Assembly: GCA_035653615.1 (NCBI GenBank)
Contig: DASRBN010000003.1
Location: 1-64,000 of the forward strand
Direction: 5' to 3'
Length of the DNA stretch: 64,000 bases
From: Ktedonobacteraceae bacterium
GTDB lineage: Bacteria > Chloroflexota > Ktedonobacteria > Ktedonobacterales > Ktedonobacteraceae
The position numbers and the translations under genes are program-made. The notes under the pieces are model-generated. The model did no database searches. It was not told the origin of the DNA and was given only the letters and a program-made list of their open reading frames with translations. The stretch's first letter is position 1. The number at the start of each line of letters is the position of its first letter. Shown here piece by piece: positions 50,834 through 60,620 of this stretch.

Positions 50834-51817
50834 CTACATCCCGAATCCATAAGAAGCCGCTCCCAGCAGCGCGATATCGGGATTGAGAATGACATGCACC
50901 GGCACCTCAGACATCATGTGGGTGAAACGTCCCTTGTGCTGGAACGCTTGCATGAAACGCTTTTCATGTAGATAAGGGAGGATGCGTGGTGGGATGCCGC
51001 CGCCGATGTAGACGCCGCCGTTGGCCAGCACTTTCAGCATGAGGTTGCCTGCCTCCGCGCCTAGAATGGCTACAAATGTATTGAGGGTGGCCGTGCAGAG
51101 TTCGCAATCCAGGTCGGGATCGAGAGCCGTGTTCATAATGATCAGTGTGCGATCTCTGGCCCCTGCCAGGCGTTCGGCCATCCAGCCTGGCTCTTCCGCG
51201 TAGCCGCTATCTTTGAGGTAATCATAAATATTTGGTATGCCCTTGCCTGAACAGACACGCTCGTAACTGACATGGGGGAAACGCTGCATAACGTAACGGA
51301 GCAGTTCGAGTTCGAAGAGGTTAGTAGGCGCGAAATCGGCATGCCCACCCTCCGAGTTGTGCGCCTGGTACGCCGTTCCGTTCCAGGTAAGATAGGCTTC
51401 GCCCAGCCCTGTGCCGGGCGCGATTACGGCCAATGTGCCATGCGGAACCGGCTGGCCCACGTTGATCGTATCGAGGTCGCTTGCCTCGAGAAAAGGCACG
51501 GCATGAGCGATGGATTCCAGGTCATTCAGCAGTTTGACGGTGGGAATATTGAGGTCCTGCGCTAGCTGGCTCTCTTTCATAACCCAGGAGAGATTGGTAA
51601 TCGTGGCCGCGCCTTCGACGACGGGTCCCGCTACACCGAAGCAGGCCTGCTCTATTTTGAAATCGTGCTTTGCCAGGAACTTACGCGCAGCTACTTCCAG
51701 GCCGGTATAGTCTGCGCTGGGGAATATTTCCTCGGCGAGGGGTACGCGCCATCCTTGCTCTTGCGAAAAGACCGCGAGCTTTGTCTTCGTGCCACCGATA
51801 TCACCGGCAAGTAACAT
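50834..51817 (-). CDS. glk: Glucokinase
   Basis: The 327-residue protein phosphorylates glucose with ATP. It belongs to the Glk family and not the ROK family: the phosphate loop is LLAGDIGGTKTKLAVFSQ, the sugar site has ITNLSWVMKESQLAQDLN and KLLNDLESIAHAVP, and later come VIAPGTGLGEAYLTWNG, HNSEGGHADFAPTN and GGVYIGGGIPPRILP. No ROK cysteine motif is present. AAGGAG lies about ten bases before the start. Its stop is eight bases from the stop of the converging HTH gene. Glucose released by the GH65 phosphorylase is one possible source of substrate. Confidence 0.93.
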   Translation of the reverse strand: MLLAGDIGGTKTKLAVFSQEQGWRVPLAEEIFPSADYTGLEVAARKFLAKHDFKIEQACFGVAGPVVEGAATITNLSWVMKESQLAQDLNIPTVKLLNDLESIAHAVPFLEASDLDTINVGQPVPHGTLAVIAPGTGLGEAYLTWNGTAYQAHNSEGGHADFAPTNLFELELLRYVMQRFPHVSYERVCSGKGIPNIYDYLKDSGYAEEPGWMAERLAGARDRTLIIMNTALDPDLDCELCTATLNTFVAILGAEAGNLMLKVLANGGVYIGGGIPPRILPYLHEKRFMQAFQHKGRFTHMMSEVPVHVILNPDIALLGAASYGFGM

Positions 51818-51979
51818 GAAAAGGCTTCTCCTTCATTTATACGTAATGTGATATACAGATAGGTTTCTTCTTCCCTGGAAAATGGCCAGCAATTAGCAAT
51901 GATACGTGCATGGGTGCTACCTATCATATAGATAATTCAATGTTACCCGCAATGTGAAGGTGTTCGCAAGGGAAAATAA

Positions 51980-52031
51980 CTGGCGATTACCCAGAAGCCT
52001 GCCAGAGATGCTGAACGCAGTGAAGCATCTC
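51980..52031. repeat. Second copy of the CTGGYGATTAC element end with hairpin
   Basis: CTGGCGATTACCCA at 51980-51993, then AAGC and TGCCAG to 52004, repeats 197-221 with few changes. A hairpin follows: GAGATGCT (52005-52012) with AGCATCTC (52024-52031). The hairpin differs from the one in the first copy, so ends and hairpins seem exchangeable. The right end of the element is missing. The stop of the large macroglobulin-like gene lies 16 bases further on. Confidence 0.65.
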
Positions 52032-52046
52032 CGGCGCGAAATCCTC

Positions 52047-55000
52047 TTACTCCACCACGACACTCATCAATCCTGGATTGCCCACTTGCTCCTCCTTGAA
52101 CATGTTGCGCACGATGACGGCCCAGTGCTGCCCATTCTCCCTGGCCTGCTCGCGGTCCGAGATGCCGAGCCAGCGCAGGAGATTTTGCTCCGCTTCTGCA
52201 TCTTTTAGCTGCGGCAAGCTGGTTGGGCTGATGGCAGCTAATGGTACGCGCAGTTCGTTTTTCTCGCAGAAATCCAGGCTGAAGCGTTTGACCTGGCCGC
52301 CACCAGCAATACGTGCCAGCGCGTCTGGGAGACAGACGTGCGCGATCAGGCCCGGCTCGTAACGCGGTACGCTGATGACGAGGTCAAGCGCGTCACCGGC
52401 CTTGAAGTGATCCTGCGCATGACCGCCGCGCTCCAGGCGAACCTTCACGGGCAAGCTGCTTTTGAAGGCGCTCCAGTCTTCAATGAACTCCGAGGTCACT
52501 TCCGCGGCTATAACCCCTTGCGTGCAGCGCAATGTCTCAACTTTGCCGCTGGAAGCCAGGGCCTCCGCCAGTGACATCTCCTGCCCATTGAGTTGCACGC
52601 GTCCGCCCTCGGCAGCGGACACGATACCTGACTCGCGCAGGCCCAGCATCAGGGCCAGGCATGCTGCCGTGTCTACCGTACTGTAGAGCCGTCCTTCCGC
52701 GTTCAACTGGCCGGTGAGGTAGTTGGTGGCTGCGATAACTTTTGGCAGATCGCTCGCCTCTTTTGTGGCAAGCAGGGCCGCCGCTGCGTAGGCGGTTTCC
52801 GCGCGTGTCGAAACGGCCATGCCGAAGAATTGCGGCATCGAACGGTCTGACTGCATTTCTACGTATGTCTGGCCGTTATGCTCGGTGAGACGCGAACGCA
52901 CGTATGCCGCCGCGTCATCCCTATCTTTCTGCGAGCTACTCTTCGTGAGAATCTGGTACGCGGACTGGCAATCGCTGATCTTTTCCGGTGGATTCTCGAT
53001 CTTGTAGTAGCTCGCCGCGTCCAGCGCCATGGCTGCGATATCGTCAAGCATTTCGCGCAGCGCCTGCTGTTTAATGCCCGCCTGGTCAGCTGATGGCAGC
53101 TTGAGCAGATTTTTCACGGCCATCGGCGCGTAGTGCGTATCGGGCTTGCGCGAGCCGCCCTCCTCCGGCGGGTAGAAGCAGAAACCGTGTTTCGGCAGGT
53201 ACATGCTCTTGAGGCGTTTATACCAGATCGGAATGGCGGCCTCGTATTCGCGAGCGACTTCAACATGTTCCATGTTGACGATATAGCCCGTGAACATGGC
53301 GAAGAGTTTGGTGGAGGTTTGCTCGACGCAGCCAAAAGGATACATCGCCGCGCCCTCCACGATGACCTGGAACGGCGCATCGAGTCCAGGCAGAGGCCGA
53401 ATCTCCAGCACGCGTGGTTCGCGGGCAGTGACCTCTTCACCCGGAGTCAGGATGTGCAGGTGGCGCACAATATGGCGCAATTTTCCCGGTTCGGTGACAT
53501 AGCGCTCGCTGGCATCGATGCCACCCTTGCGCGCATCACGTACTGTTGCCGTAATTGCCCCAGGCTTCACCGGAAAACGCACCACGGAGCCGGATGGAAT
53601 GGGTAGGCCGGGCGTGACCGCCTCACCATTCTCAAAAAACAGCGGGACGACCTCATTATCATGCCGCACTTCGACGATGGCACCGCCGGATGCCGCCCCA
53701 ACATCGAGCCTGCCCAATACAGGGTCGCCTGGGCGCACAAAAGGCGAGATGGTCAGCTCTCCGTAAACTGGTTGCACAGTATCAAGCGTGGTCTCAACTC
53801 GCTGCCAGTCCAGGCTATCGGGCGCAAGGGCAAAAGCCTCGATGCTGTAGCGCGTCATGCTATCCCCCAGCTTTACCTCAACGCTCGTTTCTCCCTGTAC
53901 CTTTACGATGTTGTTGTAGACAATCTCAGCAAATTGCAGCCGTAGCTGGGGCATTGCCTGGATCGTCTGAACGGGCGATGCGACGGCGACATTTGAGGTG
54001 GCCTGGGCAGTGGACGGCATAAATTGCCCCTCATTGGGTAATGCTGCCGCGGGGGGAAGGGGTCGAGCCGCGGCAGTGAATTGAGGTGCGATGACGGTTT
54101 GATCCAGGGGCATAGCCGCTACCAGGGGACGCACACCTCCCCCGTTGGCGGTGCGATACATGATACGTCTCGGCCCCACTTCTGACAGTTTGCGCTCGAC
54201 GGCACCGGTACGCGCCTGATCGCGCCATTGTGTGAGGTTTTGCTTGATGCGAGCGGCCAGTTCTACCTGTGGGTCTCCGGGAGCAACCAGGCGCTGATCC
54301 TTTACGATCAATTGCACCGGTATAACGCTACCGGCTTTGCCTGTTTTGAGCGTGATATGAATGCGCGCCCCGGGCTTCGCCTCTTTGGGAGCCTCGCAAT
54401 GCAGGTGAATGGTAGATGGTCGCAGCACGCTGCACCAGCCCTCCCAGGCCTTACCTTCGATGAACGCTCCCAGCAGCACGATGCCATAAGGTATGGGGAT
54501 GGGCAAATGCAGGCTCTTTTCCGCCTGCACATGCCTGTACAGGTGTTCCTCGCTGGTTCCGCGCGCGGGATCGACCACCACCACGCGCAGCAATTCAGCG
54601 TCGACACGCGCGGTAATTTCGACCTCGCTGCCAACCACGCGCTGCACCAGGAATGGCTCGGTGTTACTGCCGCCGCGCGAGATGTAGATGCCGCGGCAGG
54701 GATTCGATTGCGCCGAGGGCAACAGGCTGATCTCGCGTATCTCGCCCAGTTCGCTAATGACCAGGGTTTCGCGCCGGGCCTGCTCCGATCCCTTCAGGGC
54801 GACGGTGGCCGTGCGTTCTCCTGCGAAAATGTTCAGGGTATAGGGTCCGGCGCCGGTCAGCTTCACCACGCCCCGGCACAGGCCTTCGCGATTGCAGGTC
54901 AGTTTCTCGCGATTACCGGCCCGCTGCCCTCGCTCCTGCAATTCCACCTCTAGCGGGCCGCTGTAGGGCTGTCCAAAAGCAGTGACTTTCAGCACGTAGC

Positions 55001-55589
55001 GCAGTGTATTGCCACTCAAATTCTGCTCGGTCAACTCCGCGTTCAAGGGCGCTAATCGATACTCCGCGACCTCAAAATGGCAGAGGTCGCTATCCATGCC
55101 CTCGAGATCGGCTTCGTATCTGCCCTCCGGCAAGCCTTGCATCGACCAGAGGCAAAGCCCGAACTCATCCAGTGTGAATGGGTAGGTGGCATAGGGATTG
55201 CCGTTCAAACGCAGTGCCAGCTTCATACCGGCTTTGGGATGCTGCGGCGCGGTAATGAGCAGGCGCACAGTATCACGATTGGCTGCGTAGAGCGCCTTAT
55301 CGCTTGTGAGCGCGACCAGTTCCGGGCGCGGCACAGGCGAAGCCGCGATAGTTGCTCCTGGCAGCGCTATCTCGTCCTTTCCCCGGAAGAGAATCGCAGC
55401 CTGCGCCTCGCCCTGCTGGACGCCAGAGCTGGCCAGGACACGATCCATACCTGAACGAGCAAGCCAGTTCGCCTTGAGGAAGACAAACCATTTGCCTACC
55501 AGTGCGGCATCTCCAAGTCTTTCAACCAGCGCATAATCGGTAATATGTACAGAGGAATCATGGTCTACCTGTGGTGTTTGTGGTATCAT
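52047..55589 (-). CDS. Alpha-2-macroglobulin-like protein without signal peptide
   Basis: The 1180-residue protein has the key marks of the alpha-2-macroglobulin/complement family. The thioester motif is PFGCVEQTSTKLFA, with Cys754 and Gln757, and it is followed by an alpha-helical toroid-like region (YLPKHGFCFYPPEEGG, TRAETAYAAAALLATKEASD, STVDTAACLALMLGLRESG). Before it, repeated beta-sandwich segments (for example PVYGELTISPFVRPGDPVLG) resemble MG domains, with a Pro/Ala-rich insert near residue 520-545. Family members trap proteases and are normally lipoproteins or secreted. Here the N-terminus (MIPQTPQVDHDSSVHITDYA) has no signal or membrane helix. The start at 55589 has AAGGG six bases upstream; a start 14 codons earlier also gives no signal. 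Confidence 0.82.
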   Translation of the reverse strand: MIPQTPQVDHDSSVHITDYALVERLGDAALVGKWFVFLKANWLARSGMDRVLASSGVQQGEAQAAILFRGKDEIALPGATIAASPVPRPELVALTSDKALYAANRDTVRLLITAPQHPKAGMKLALRLNGNPYATYPFTLDEFGLCLWSMQGLPEGRYEADLEGMDSDLCHFEVAEYRLAPLNAELTEQNLSGNTLRYVLKVTAFGQPYSGPLEVELQERGQRAGNREKLTCNREGLCRGVVKLTGAGPYTLNIFAGERTATVALKGSEQARRETLVISELGEIREISLLPSAQSNPCRGIYISRGGSNTEPFLVQRVVGSEVEITARVDAELLRVVVVDPARGTSEEHLYRHVQAEKSLHLPIPIPYGIVLLGAFIEGKAWEGWCSVLRPSTIHLHCEAPKEAKPGARIHITLKTGKAGSVIPVQLIVKDQRLVAPGDPQVELAARIKQNLTQWRDQARTGAVERKLSEVGPRRIMYRTANGGGVRPLVAAMPLDQTVIAPQFTAAARPLPPAAALPNEGQFMPSTAQATSNVAVASPVQTIQAMPQLRLQFAEIVYNNIVKVQGETSVEVKLGDSMTRYSIEAFALAPDSLDWQRVETTLDTVQPVYGELTISPFVRPGDPVLGRLDVGAASGGAIVEVRHDNEVVPLFFENGEAVTPGLPIPSGSVVRFPVKPGAITATVRDARKGGIDASERYVTEPGKLRHIVRHLHILTPGEEVTAREPRVLEIRPLPGLDAPFQVIVEGAAMYPFGCVEQTSTKLFAMFTGYIVNMEHVEVAREYEAAIPIWYKRLKSMYLPKHGFCFYPPEEGGSRKPDTHYAPMAVKNLLKLPSADQAGIKQQALREMLDDIAAMALDAASYYKIENPPEKISDCQSAYQILTKSSSQKDRDDAAAYVRSRLTEHNGQTYVEMQSDRSMPQFFGMAVSTRAETAYAAAALLATKEASDLPKVIAATNYLTGQLNAEGRLYSTVDTAACLALMLGLRESGIVSAAEGGRVQLNGQEMSLAEALASSGKVETLRCTQGVIAAEVTSEFIEDWSAFKSSLPVKVRLERGGHAQDHFKAGDALDLVISVPRYEPGLIAHVCLPDALARIAGGGQVKRFSLDFCEKNELRVPLAAISPTSLPQLKDAEAEQNLLRWLGISDREQARENGQHWAVIVRNMFKEEQVGNPGLMSVVVE

Positions 55590-55931
55590 CTCAATCCCTT
55601 TCGTCTTCGCGAATGTCGTGCGTTTTGTCAAAAATCCATGACCGGTCCGTATGTTATTATGTACGTCACCTGCTGGGAGCAGTTGTACTGTTCCAGAAAA
55701 ATGATGAAAGCATGTCCATTATGTTGTCGGATTTACCTTACACTATGTTTGCCAAAAGCACAAGGGAGAATAGCAGGGATGAGGTGCCTTACAGCGTATA
55801 GTATAATAGACGAAATGCCAACACATTTCCATTTTTACGATTGAAGCGCCCGCAGGATAGCGGCAGCTACTAATCCTGCTATGCGATGGCTTGATATGCC
55901 CGCGTATCCTGTACAGAAGGAAAGATAACGA
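55590..55931. other. Divergent intergenic stretch with a -10 box
   Basis: The region separates the macroglobulin-like gene from the first S53 protease gene. A TATAAT lies at 55802-55807, 125 bases before the protease start, without a good -35 at the usual spacing. The other short frames here are not supported. A GGAAAG ribosome site precedes the protease gene. Confidence 0.4.
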
Positions 55932-57269
55932 ATGGTTCTGCATAAAGTGAAGCTAACATTTGTGTGTATCATTGCGCTGCTTCTCTTGCTGACTGCTTGC
56001 GCTCCGCCGGGCGGCAGTAGCGATGCGGGAACAACGCCTACACCGCGTGTTGTAAAGACGCCGACAGCTGCTGCCTCGCCCACCAGCACAACCGCCGATA
56101 TCTGCCCGGGCCAGTTGCGTTCTATCCCCAATTGCTTTACCCCTCATGCTCTACGCGTAGCCTATGGCATGGAGACCCTCACGGAGCAGGGATTTACCGG
56201 TAAGGGACAGACGGTCGTTGACATTGTCTCGTTTGGCAGCCCGACCTTGCAGCAAGACATGAATGTATTTGATCAGCAGTTTGGCCTGCCCTCGATCAAC
56301 GTTCAGGTGCTATCCCCAATCGGCACCAAACCGTTTGATCCCAACAATCAAGATATGGTGGGCTGGGCGGTTGAGACGGAACTGGATGTGCAGATCATTC
56401 ACGCTATGGCCCCGGATGCGGGTATTGTTGTGCTGACCAGCCCGGTTGACGAAACGGAGGGCACTATTGGCCTGCCTCAATTCCTCCAGTTGGAGCAATA
56501 CGCCGTCTCGCATCACCTGGGCCAGATTTTTTCGCAGAGCTTTGTAGCGACGGAGGTCACGCTTACCGATAGCGCCGGGCAAAAGCTGGTCAAGCAATTT
56601 GCCGACTTTTATCAGCAGGCTACGACACAGCAGGGATGGACAATCGTCTCGGGTTCGGGCGATCATGGCGCCACCGATTACTCGAATATTGCCGCCACGC
56701 AATTTTCGCCCACTCCCACCGTCGATTTCCCGGCGGATGTCCCCTGGGTAACTGCCGTGGGAGGCACAAGGCTTCAGCGGAACGGCAATGGTTTTACTGA
56801 AACGGCCTGGCCCGATAGTGGTGGTGGTATCAGCAAGTTCTTTGGTGAACCGGATTACCAGAAGAGCCTGCCTGCCGCAGTTCAGGGACAATTGAATGGT
56901 CATCGTGGTCTACCGGATGTAGCAGCTGATGCCGATCCCGCGACCGGCATGGCCTTTTATATCGGTGGGCAGTGGCAGCAGGTGGGAGGCACCAGCGCGA
57001 GTACGCCGCTCTGGGCGGGAATTATCGCCGTGGCTGATCAAATGGCCGGCCATCCCCTCGGCTTCATCAATCCTGGTATCTATAAAGTGGCTACCTCGCC
57101 CAGTGTGCAGCAGGATTTCCGCGATATCACTATTGGCAATAACAGTTTCTCACAGGGACAGGCCAGGGTTACCGGATTCGATGCGGTCCCGGGCTGGGAC
57201 CCTGTTACCGGCTGGGGCGCGCCCAATGCGCAAAAACTGCTGCCGGATTTGATTGCCGCCTTAAAATAA
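55932..57269 (+). CDS. S53 (sedolisin/kumamolisin-like) lipoprotein protease, copy 1
   Basis: The 445-residue protein has a lipoprotein signal (ALLLLLTACAPPGGSSDAG) and then, after a Thr/Pro linker, a sedolisin domain. The triad is Glu148 and Asp152 in VETELDVQIIHAM and Ser355 in GGTSASTPLWAG; the oxyanion aspartate lies in VSGSGDHGATDYS; the calcium site is at DPVTGWGAPNAQKLL. Sedolisins act in acid conditions outside the cell. The usual N-terminal prodomain of about 180 residues is missing, because the catalytic domain begins near residue 70 (HALRVAYGMETLTEQGFTGK). The segment normally SWG reads QSFVATEV. A close paralogue follows after 37 bases. Confidence 0.9.
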   Translation: MVLHKVKLTFVCIIALLLLLTACAPPGGSSDAGTTPTPRVVKTPTAAASPTSTTADICPGQLRSIPNCFTPHALRVAYGMETLTEQGFTGKGQTVVDIVSFGSPTLQQDMNVFDQQFGLPSINVQVLSPIGTKPFDPNNQDMVGWAVETELDVQIIHAMAPDAGIVVLTSPVDETEGTIGLPQFLQLEQYAVSHHLGQIFSQSFVATEVTLTDSAGQKLVKQFADFYQQATTQQGWTIVSGSGDHGATDYSNIAATQFSPTPTVDFPADVPWVTAVGGTRLQRNGNGFTETAWPDSGGGISKFFGEPDYQKSLPAAVQGQLNGHRGLPDVAADADPATGMAFYIGGQWQQVGGTSASTPLWAGIIAVADQMAGHPLGFINPGIYKVATSPSVQQDFRDITIGNNSFSQGQARVTGFDAVPGWDPVTGWGAPNAQKLLPDLIAALK

Positions 57270-57306
57270 GGAAACATCTCACAGAGACTGAAGGAGAACA
57301 CAAGGA

Positions 57307-58647
57307 ATGATGCAGAAAAATAGATTGTTCGCGCCTGTAGTGGTCCTGTTGCTACTCCTGATTTCAGCATGCGCGCCATTGGGAGGCAATACAGCAGCAG
57401 GTACGCCTACCCCCAGACCCACAAGGCAAGCGGTGAAAACCGGGAGTCCCACGCAGACTCCCGATGACACGATTACCGAGACATGCCCCGCGACCATTTT
57501 TAGCTCGCCAACTTGCCAGACTCCTCAGTCCTTGCGCGTTGCTTATGGAGTGGAATCGCTCATCCAGCGCGGTTATACCGGGAAGGGACAGACGGTGGTC
57601 GATATTGTTTCCTTTGGCAGTCCGACCTTGCAGCAAGATATGGATGTGTTCGATAAGCAATTTGGCCTGCCACCAATAACGATCAAGGTCATTTCGCCGA
57701 TCAATGAACCGCCCTATGACCCCAACGGCGACCGCGGCGGCTGGGCGCTCGAAACCGAACTGGACGTAGAGATCATTCATGCCATCGCTCCCGGCGCCGG
57801 AATCGTTGTGCTGGTGAGTCCCGTTGCTGAAACGGAGGGCACCGTTGGCCTACCCGAATTTCTGCAACTTGAGCAATACGCCCTCGATCATCACCTGGGT
57901 AACATCGTCTCACAGAGCTGGGGCGCATCCGAGGTGACATTGAAAGACTCCGCGGGGCAACAGGAGATACACAAATGGGATGCATTCTTCAAGCAGGCTA
58001 CCACCCAGGAGGGAATCAGCTTCTTCTCCGCTTCCGGCGATAATGGGGCCACCGATTATACCGACCTTCAGGCATCGAAACTCTCGCCTACTCCGACAAC
58101 CAGCTTCCCAGCCGACGATCCATGGGTTACCAGCGTTGGTGGAACGGCGTTGGATAGTTCTGGAGAAACCGCCTGGCATATGAGCGGCGGCGGGTTTAGC
58201 TCATTTTTCCCGGAACCCTCATTCCAGCAGACATTGCCGTCTGGCGACCAGGGCGAACTGAACCACCGGCGCGGTGTTCCTGATGTAGCCGCCGACGCCG
58301 ATCCCAACACGGGGCTGGCGATCTATACTGCCGGTCATTGGGACCTGGGCGGCGGCACCAGTGCCAGCACGCCTCTGTGGGCCGCCATCATGGCAATAGG
58401 CGATCAGATGGCGGGTCATCCGCTGGGTTACATCAATCCTACGCTCTACAAGCTGGCCGAATCCGGCAGCTACACGCAGGATTTCCACGACATTACGTCG
58501 GGCAACAATTCGGTCAGTAATAGTCAGGTGGATGTGCAGGGCTATAATGCCCTCCAGGGCTGGGACCCCATCACAGGCTGGGGCTCGCCCAACGCCGAAA
58601 AATTACTGCCCGCCCTCATTGCAGCCATGAACGGAGGAACCGCTTAG
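57307..58647 (+). CDS. S53 (sedolisin/kumamolisin-like) lipoprotein protease, copy 2
   Basis: The 446-residue protein is a tandem paralogue of the preceding gene with the same layout: lipoprotein signal (LLLLLISACAPLGGN), short linker, no prodomain, catalytic domain. The triad is Glu149 and Asp153 in LETELDVEIIHAI and Ser352 in GGTSASTPLWAAI; the oxyanion segment is SASGDNGATDYT and the calcium site is DPITGWGSPNAEKLL. The conserved SQSWGASEV is intact here, unlike in copy 1. AAGGAG and AAGGA precede the start. DNA identity to copy 1 is high around 57585-57670, pointing to duplication. Both genes are probably on one transcript. Confidence 0.9.
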   Translation: MMQKNRLFAPVVVLLLLLISACAPLGGNTAAGTPTPRPTRQAVKTGSPTQTPDDTITETCPATIFSSPTCQTPQSLRVAYGVESLIQRGYTGKGQTVVDIVSFGSPTLQQDMDVFDKQFGLPPITIKVISPINEPPYDPNGDRGGWALETELDVEIIHAIAPGAGIVVLVSPVAETEGTVGLPEFLQLEQYALDHHLGNIVSQSWGASEVTLKDSAGQQEIHKWDAFFKQATTQEGISFFSASGDNGATDYTDLQASKLSPTPTTSFPADDPWVTSVGGTALDSSGETAWHMSGGGFSSFFPEPSFQQTLPSGDQGELNHRRGVPDVAADADPNTGLAIYTAGHWDLGGGTSASTPLWAAIMAIGDQMAGHPLGYINPTLYKLAESGSYTQDFHDITSGNNSVSNSQVDVQGYNALQGWDPITGWGSPNAEKLLPALIAAMNGGTA

Positions 58648-58744
58648 CAAAACACTGGATTTTTGGAGCAAGCAGAAGTATAATTGATACGAAGCGCATA
58701 TATTGTGAGTGATGCGATATCTTCAGAAAAATGGATTTCGTATC

Positions 58745-60109
58745 ATGCCTGAAACTGCATCTGCTACTACAGTCACTAAAACCGAGCAACAGAACACTGA
58801 TACCGGCGAGGCCGATGAGATCTCGGTATCCGATCTCATCACGCAGATACGCTATGCGACCGGGCTTGGCTGGTCCATGACCGAATTATTAGGTCGCTGC
58901 GTCATTCTCAGGCGTGTTTTAGAAATCATGCCCCCTCATAAACCTGATTTTTTCGCTCATACGGAAATCCTTTCACCTATTCGTGATCAACGCGAAAGAG
59001 CGCTTGCTGTGGTAGGTCGCATCCGCTTTCTGGCAAAGCAGCTGGGTGTGAATGGCTCGAAGGTCGTAGAGCAAGATGAAACCCCGAATAACGGCTATAG
59101 GATCAGCGAGAACGGTAAATATTATATAGACATGCTGAACGATAGAGTCAATGAGTTGTGCAGTGTGGATACGAAGCCGGAAGCCTACAAGAACATAAGC
59201 GCCAGCATAAATGCCCTGCTCTACTTCTGGAACGAAGAGATTCAGGTGATTCTCCAGCAGCTGCCTCCGCCGGTCTACAATGGATATACCGTTGGGCGCG
59301 GCTTTTCCACCATTCGCTGGTACATCGGTATTGGTGAAGCCGATCCTGCCTTCTATCAATCTCACGCCAATAGCAATAATCACCGGCGACGACCAGAAGA
59401 AAATGCCTTACAGGGCGAGGCAAGAAATGCCTTGATAAGCGAAGCCTCACTGTTTAAATTGCATGATCATCTCCAGAGCCTGTCTATTTACTTACAGCCA
59501 CTCGTTCCGCAGGCATTGACGAACAGCCTCATCATCTGGGGAAAAGCTATCATAGAGAATCCGCAAGCGCTGAGCAAAGAGGCGCAACACAATAGCGAGC
59601 ATGTGAAGATGAAGCGCGCTTTGATAAAACAAGCCACCATCTGGCATGACCTGCTTACAGGTGAGCGCGATCCTACCACTTTCATAAACCCTCAAGTAAT
59701 CATCCGGCATTTCGTTGGCAGGCTGCTGCTTTTTATTCTACCTTTCCTTCTGGGCGGCCTTCTTCTTGCCGTGGCTGTTTTTGTTATTCTTACGTATTTG
59801 CAGGCACGCGTTGCTCCCTCAATGCAAGCGATGCCTGCTAACCCTCAAGGGCAATCCATTACGGATACCATTCAGAACACGGTAACGGCGCTTATTGCCG
59901 CAGCCGCAACCATTCCCTTTATCCGCACGTGGTTTTTATCGAGTACTAAGACCGCGACGGACTTTATCAGCAAGCATCCCGATACTATCACCACCGCCGG
60001 TAAAAATGCCCTTGATCTCCTCTGGCAGCAATCTCAGCAGGTGGCCGTCAATCAGAAGACGCTCGTATCACCTCGCTCCAATCCCCCTGATGTGGATGAT
60101 GGAGACTGA
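58745..60109 (+). CDS. Membrane-anchored protein of unknown function
   Basis: The 454-residue protein has a polar N-terminus, a long cytoplasmic-type helical region (about residues 30-330) and two C-terminal membrane helices: LLLFILPFLLGGLLLAVAVF and TVTALIAAAATIPFIRTWFL. A short charged tail ends in PPDVDDGD. No domain is recognised. The start is uncertain: ATG 58745 and ATG 58712 are both possible, and neither has a good ribosome site. It follows the protease pair on the same strand after about 95 bases with no obvious terminator. Confidence 0.6.
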   Translation: MPETASATTVTKTEQQNTDTGEADEISVSDLITQIRYATGLGWSMTELLGRCVILRRVLEIMPPHKPDFFAHTEILSPIRDQRERALAVVGRIRFLAKQLGVNGSKVVEQDETPNNGYRISENGKYYIDMLNDRVNELCSVDTKPEAYKNISASINALLYFWNEEIQVILQQLPPPVYNGYTVGRGFSTIRWYIGIGEADPAFYQSHANSNNHRRRPEENALQGEARNALISEASLFKLHDHLQSLSIYLQPLVPQALTNSLIIWGKAIIENPQALSKEAQHNSEHVKMKRALIKQATIWHDLLTGERDPTTFINPQVIIRHFVGRLLLFILPFLLGGLLLAVAVFVILTYLQARVAPSMQAMPANPQGQSITDTIQNTVTALIAAAATIPFIRTWFLSSTKTATDFISKHPDTITTAGKNALDLLWQQSQQVAVNQKTLVSPRSNPPDVDDGD

Positions 60110-60620
60110 GCGGAATGTTACGTGTCGATTGCCATTGATTTCTTCGTTAAAATATGGTACGCTTGTCGTGAAATTCAAAGAAAATGGAGGTAGCAAATAT
60201 GTCAGCGAAGGTCATTCCTTGTGTCTTCACCCGGAGTGGTTATCCTCGCTAAGCATACCCGGCCTGCAACAGATCGAAAAAATAGGAAGTCGTTGTTTTC
60301 ACCTGCGCAGATTGAAATTGCGCGGTAACTCGTTCGACATCTCCCTGCTTTTCCGCGAGCATGATACGTGTTCGCGAGCCTTTCTGGTTATGCGCAGCCT
60401 GCGATATGCTCCAGCCCCCTTTCAGGCTGCCGGAATACCACCTCTGAAGATACATTTTCCACTCTATTCAACCCGATCCTTTTGATGTGATTTTTTGCCC
60501 ATTGGCATGTTCGTACAAGAGGCGTTCTTGCTCTGTCTTTGTACCATTATGGGCACGATCACATCGCCAGATGTCATACATATCCCATTTATGTGATGCG
60601 CGAAAGAAAGGAGGTGGCCT
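60110..60620. other. Intergenic stretch without a supported gene
   Basis: An ATG at 60199 after GGAGG opens a 17-codon frame (MSAKVIPCVFTRSGYPR), possibly a truncated gene start. A minus-strand frame at 60249-60455 has no ribosome site and no recognisable family. From 60480 to 60620 I see only the strong ribosome site of the leader ORF at 60621. Confidence 0.4.

Noticed and set aside
60249-60455. 68-residue minus-strand frame
   Set aside because: No ribosome site, no recognisable family, and odd composition. It was left out as a gene.
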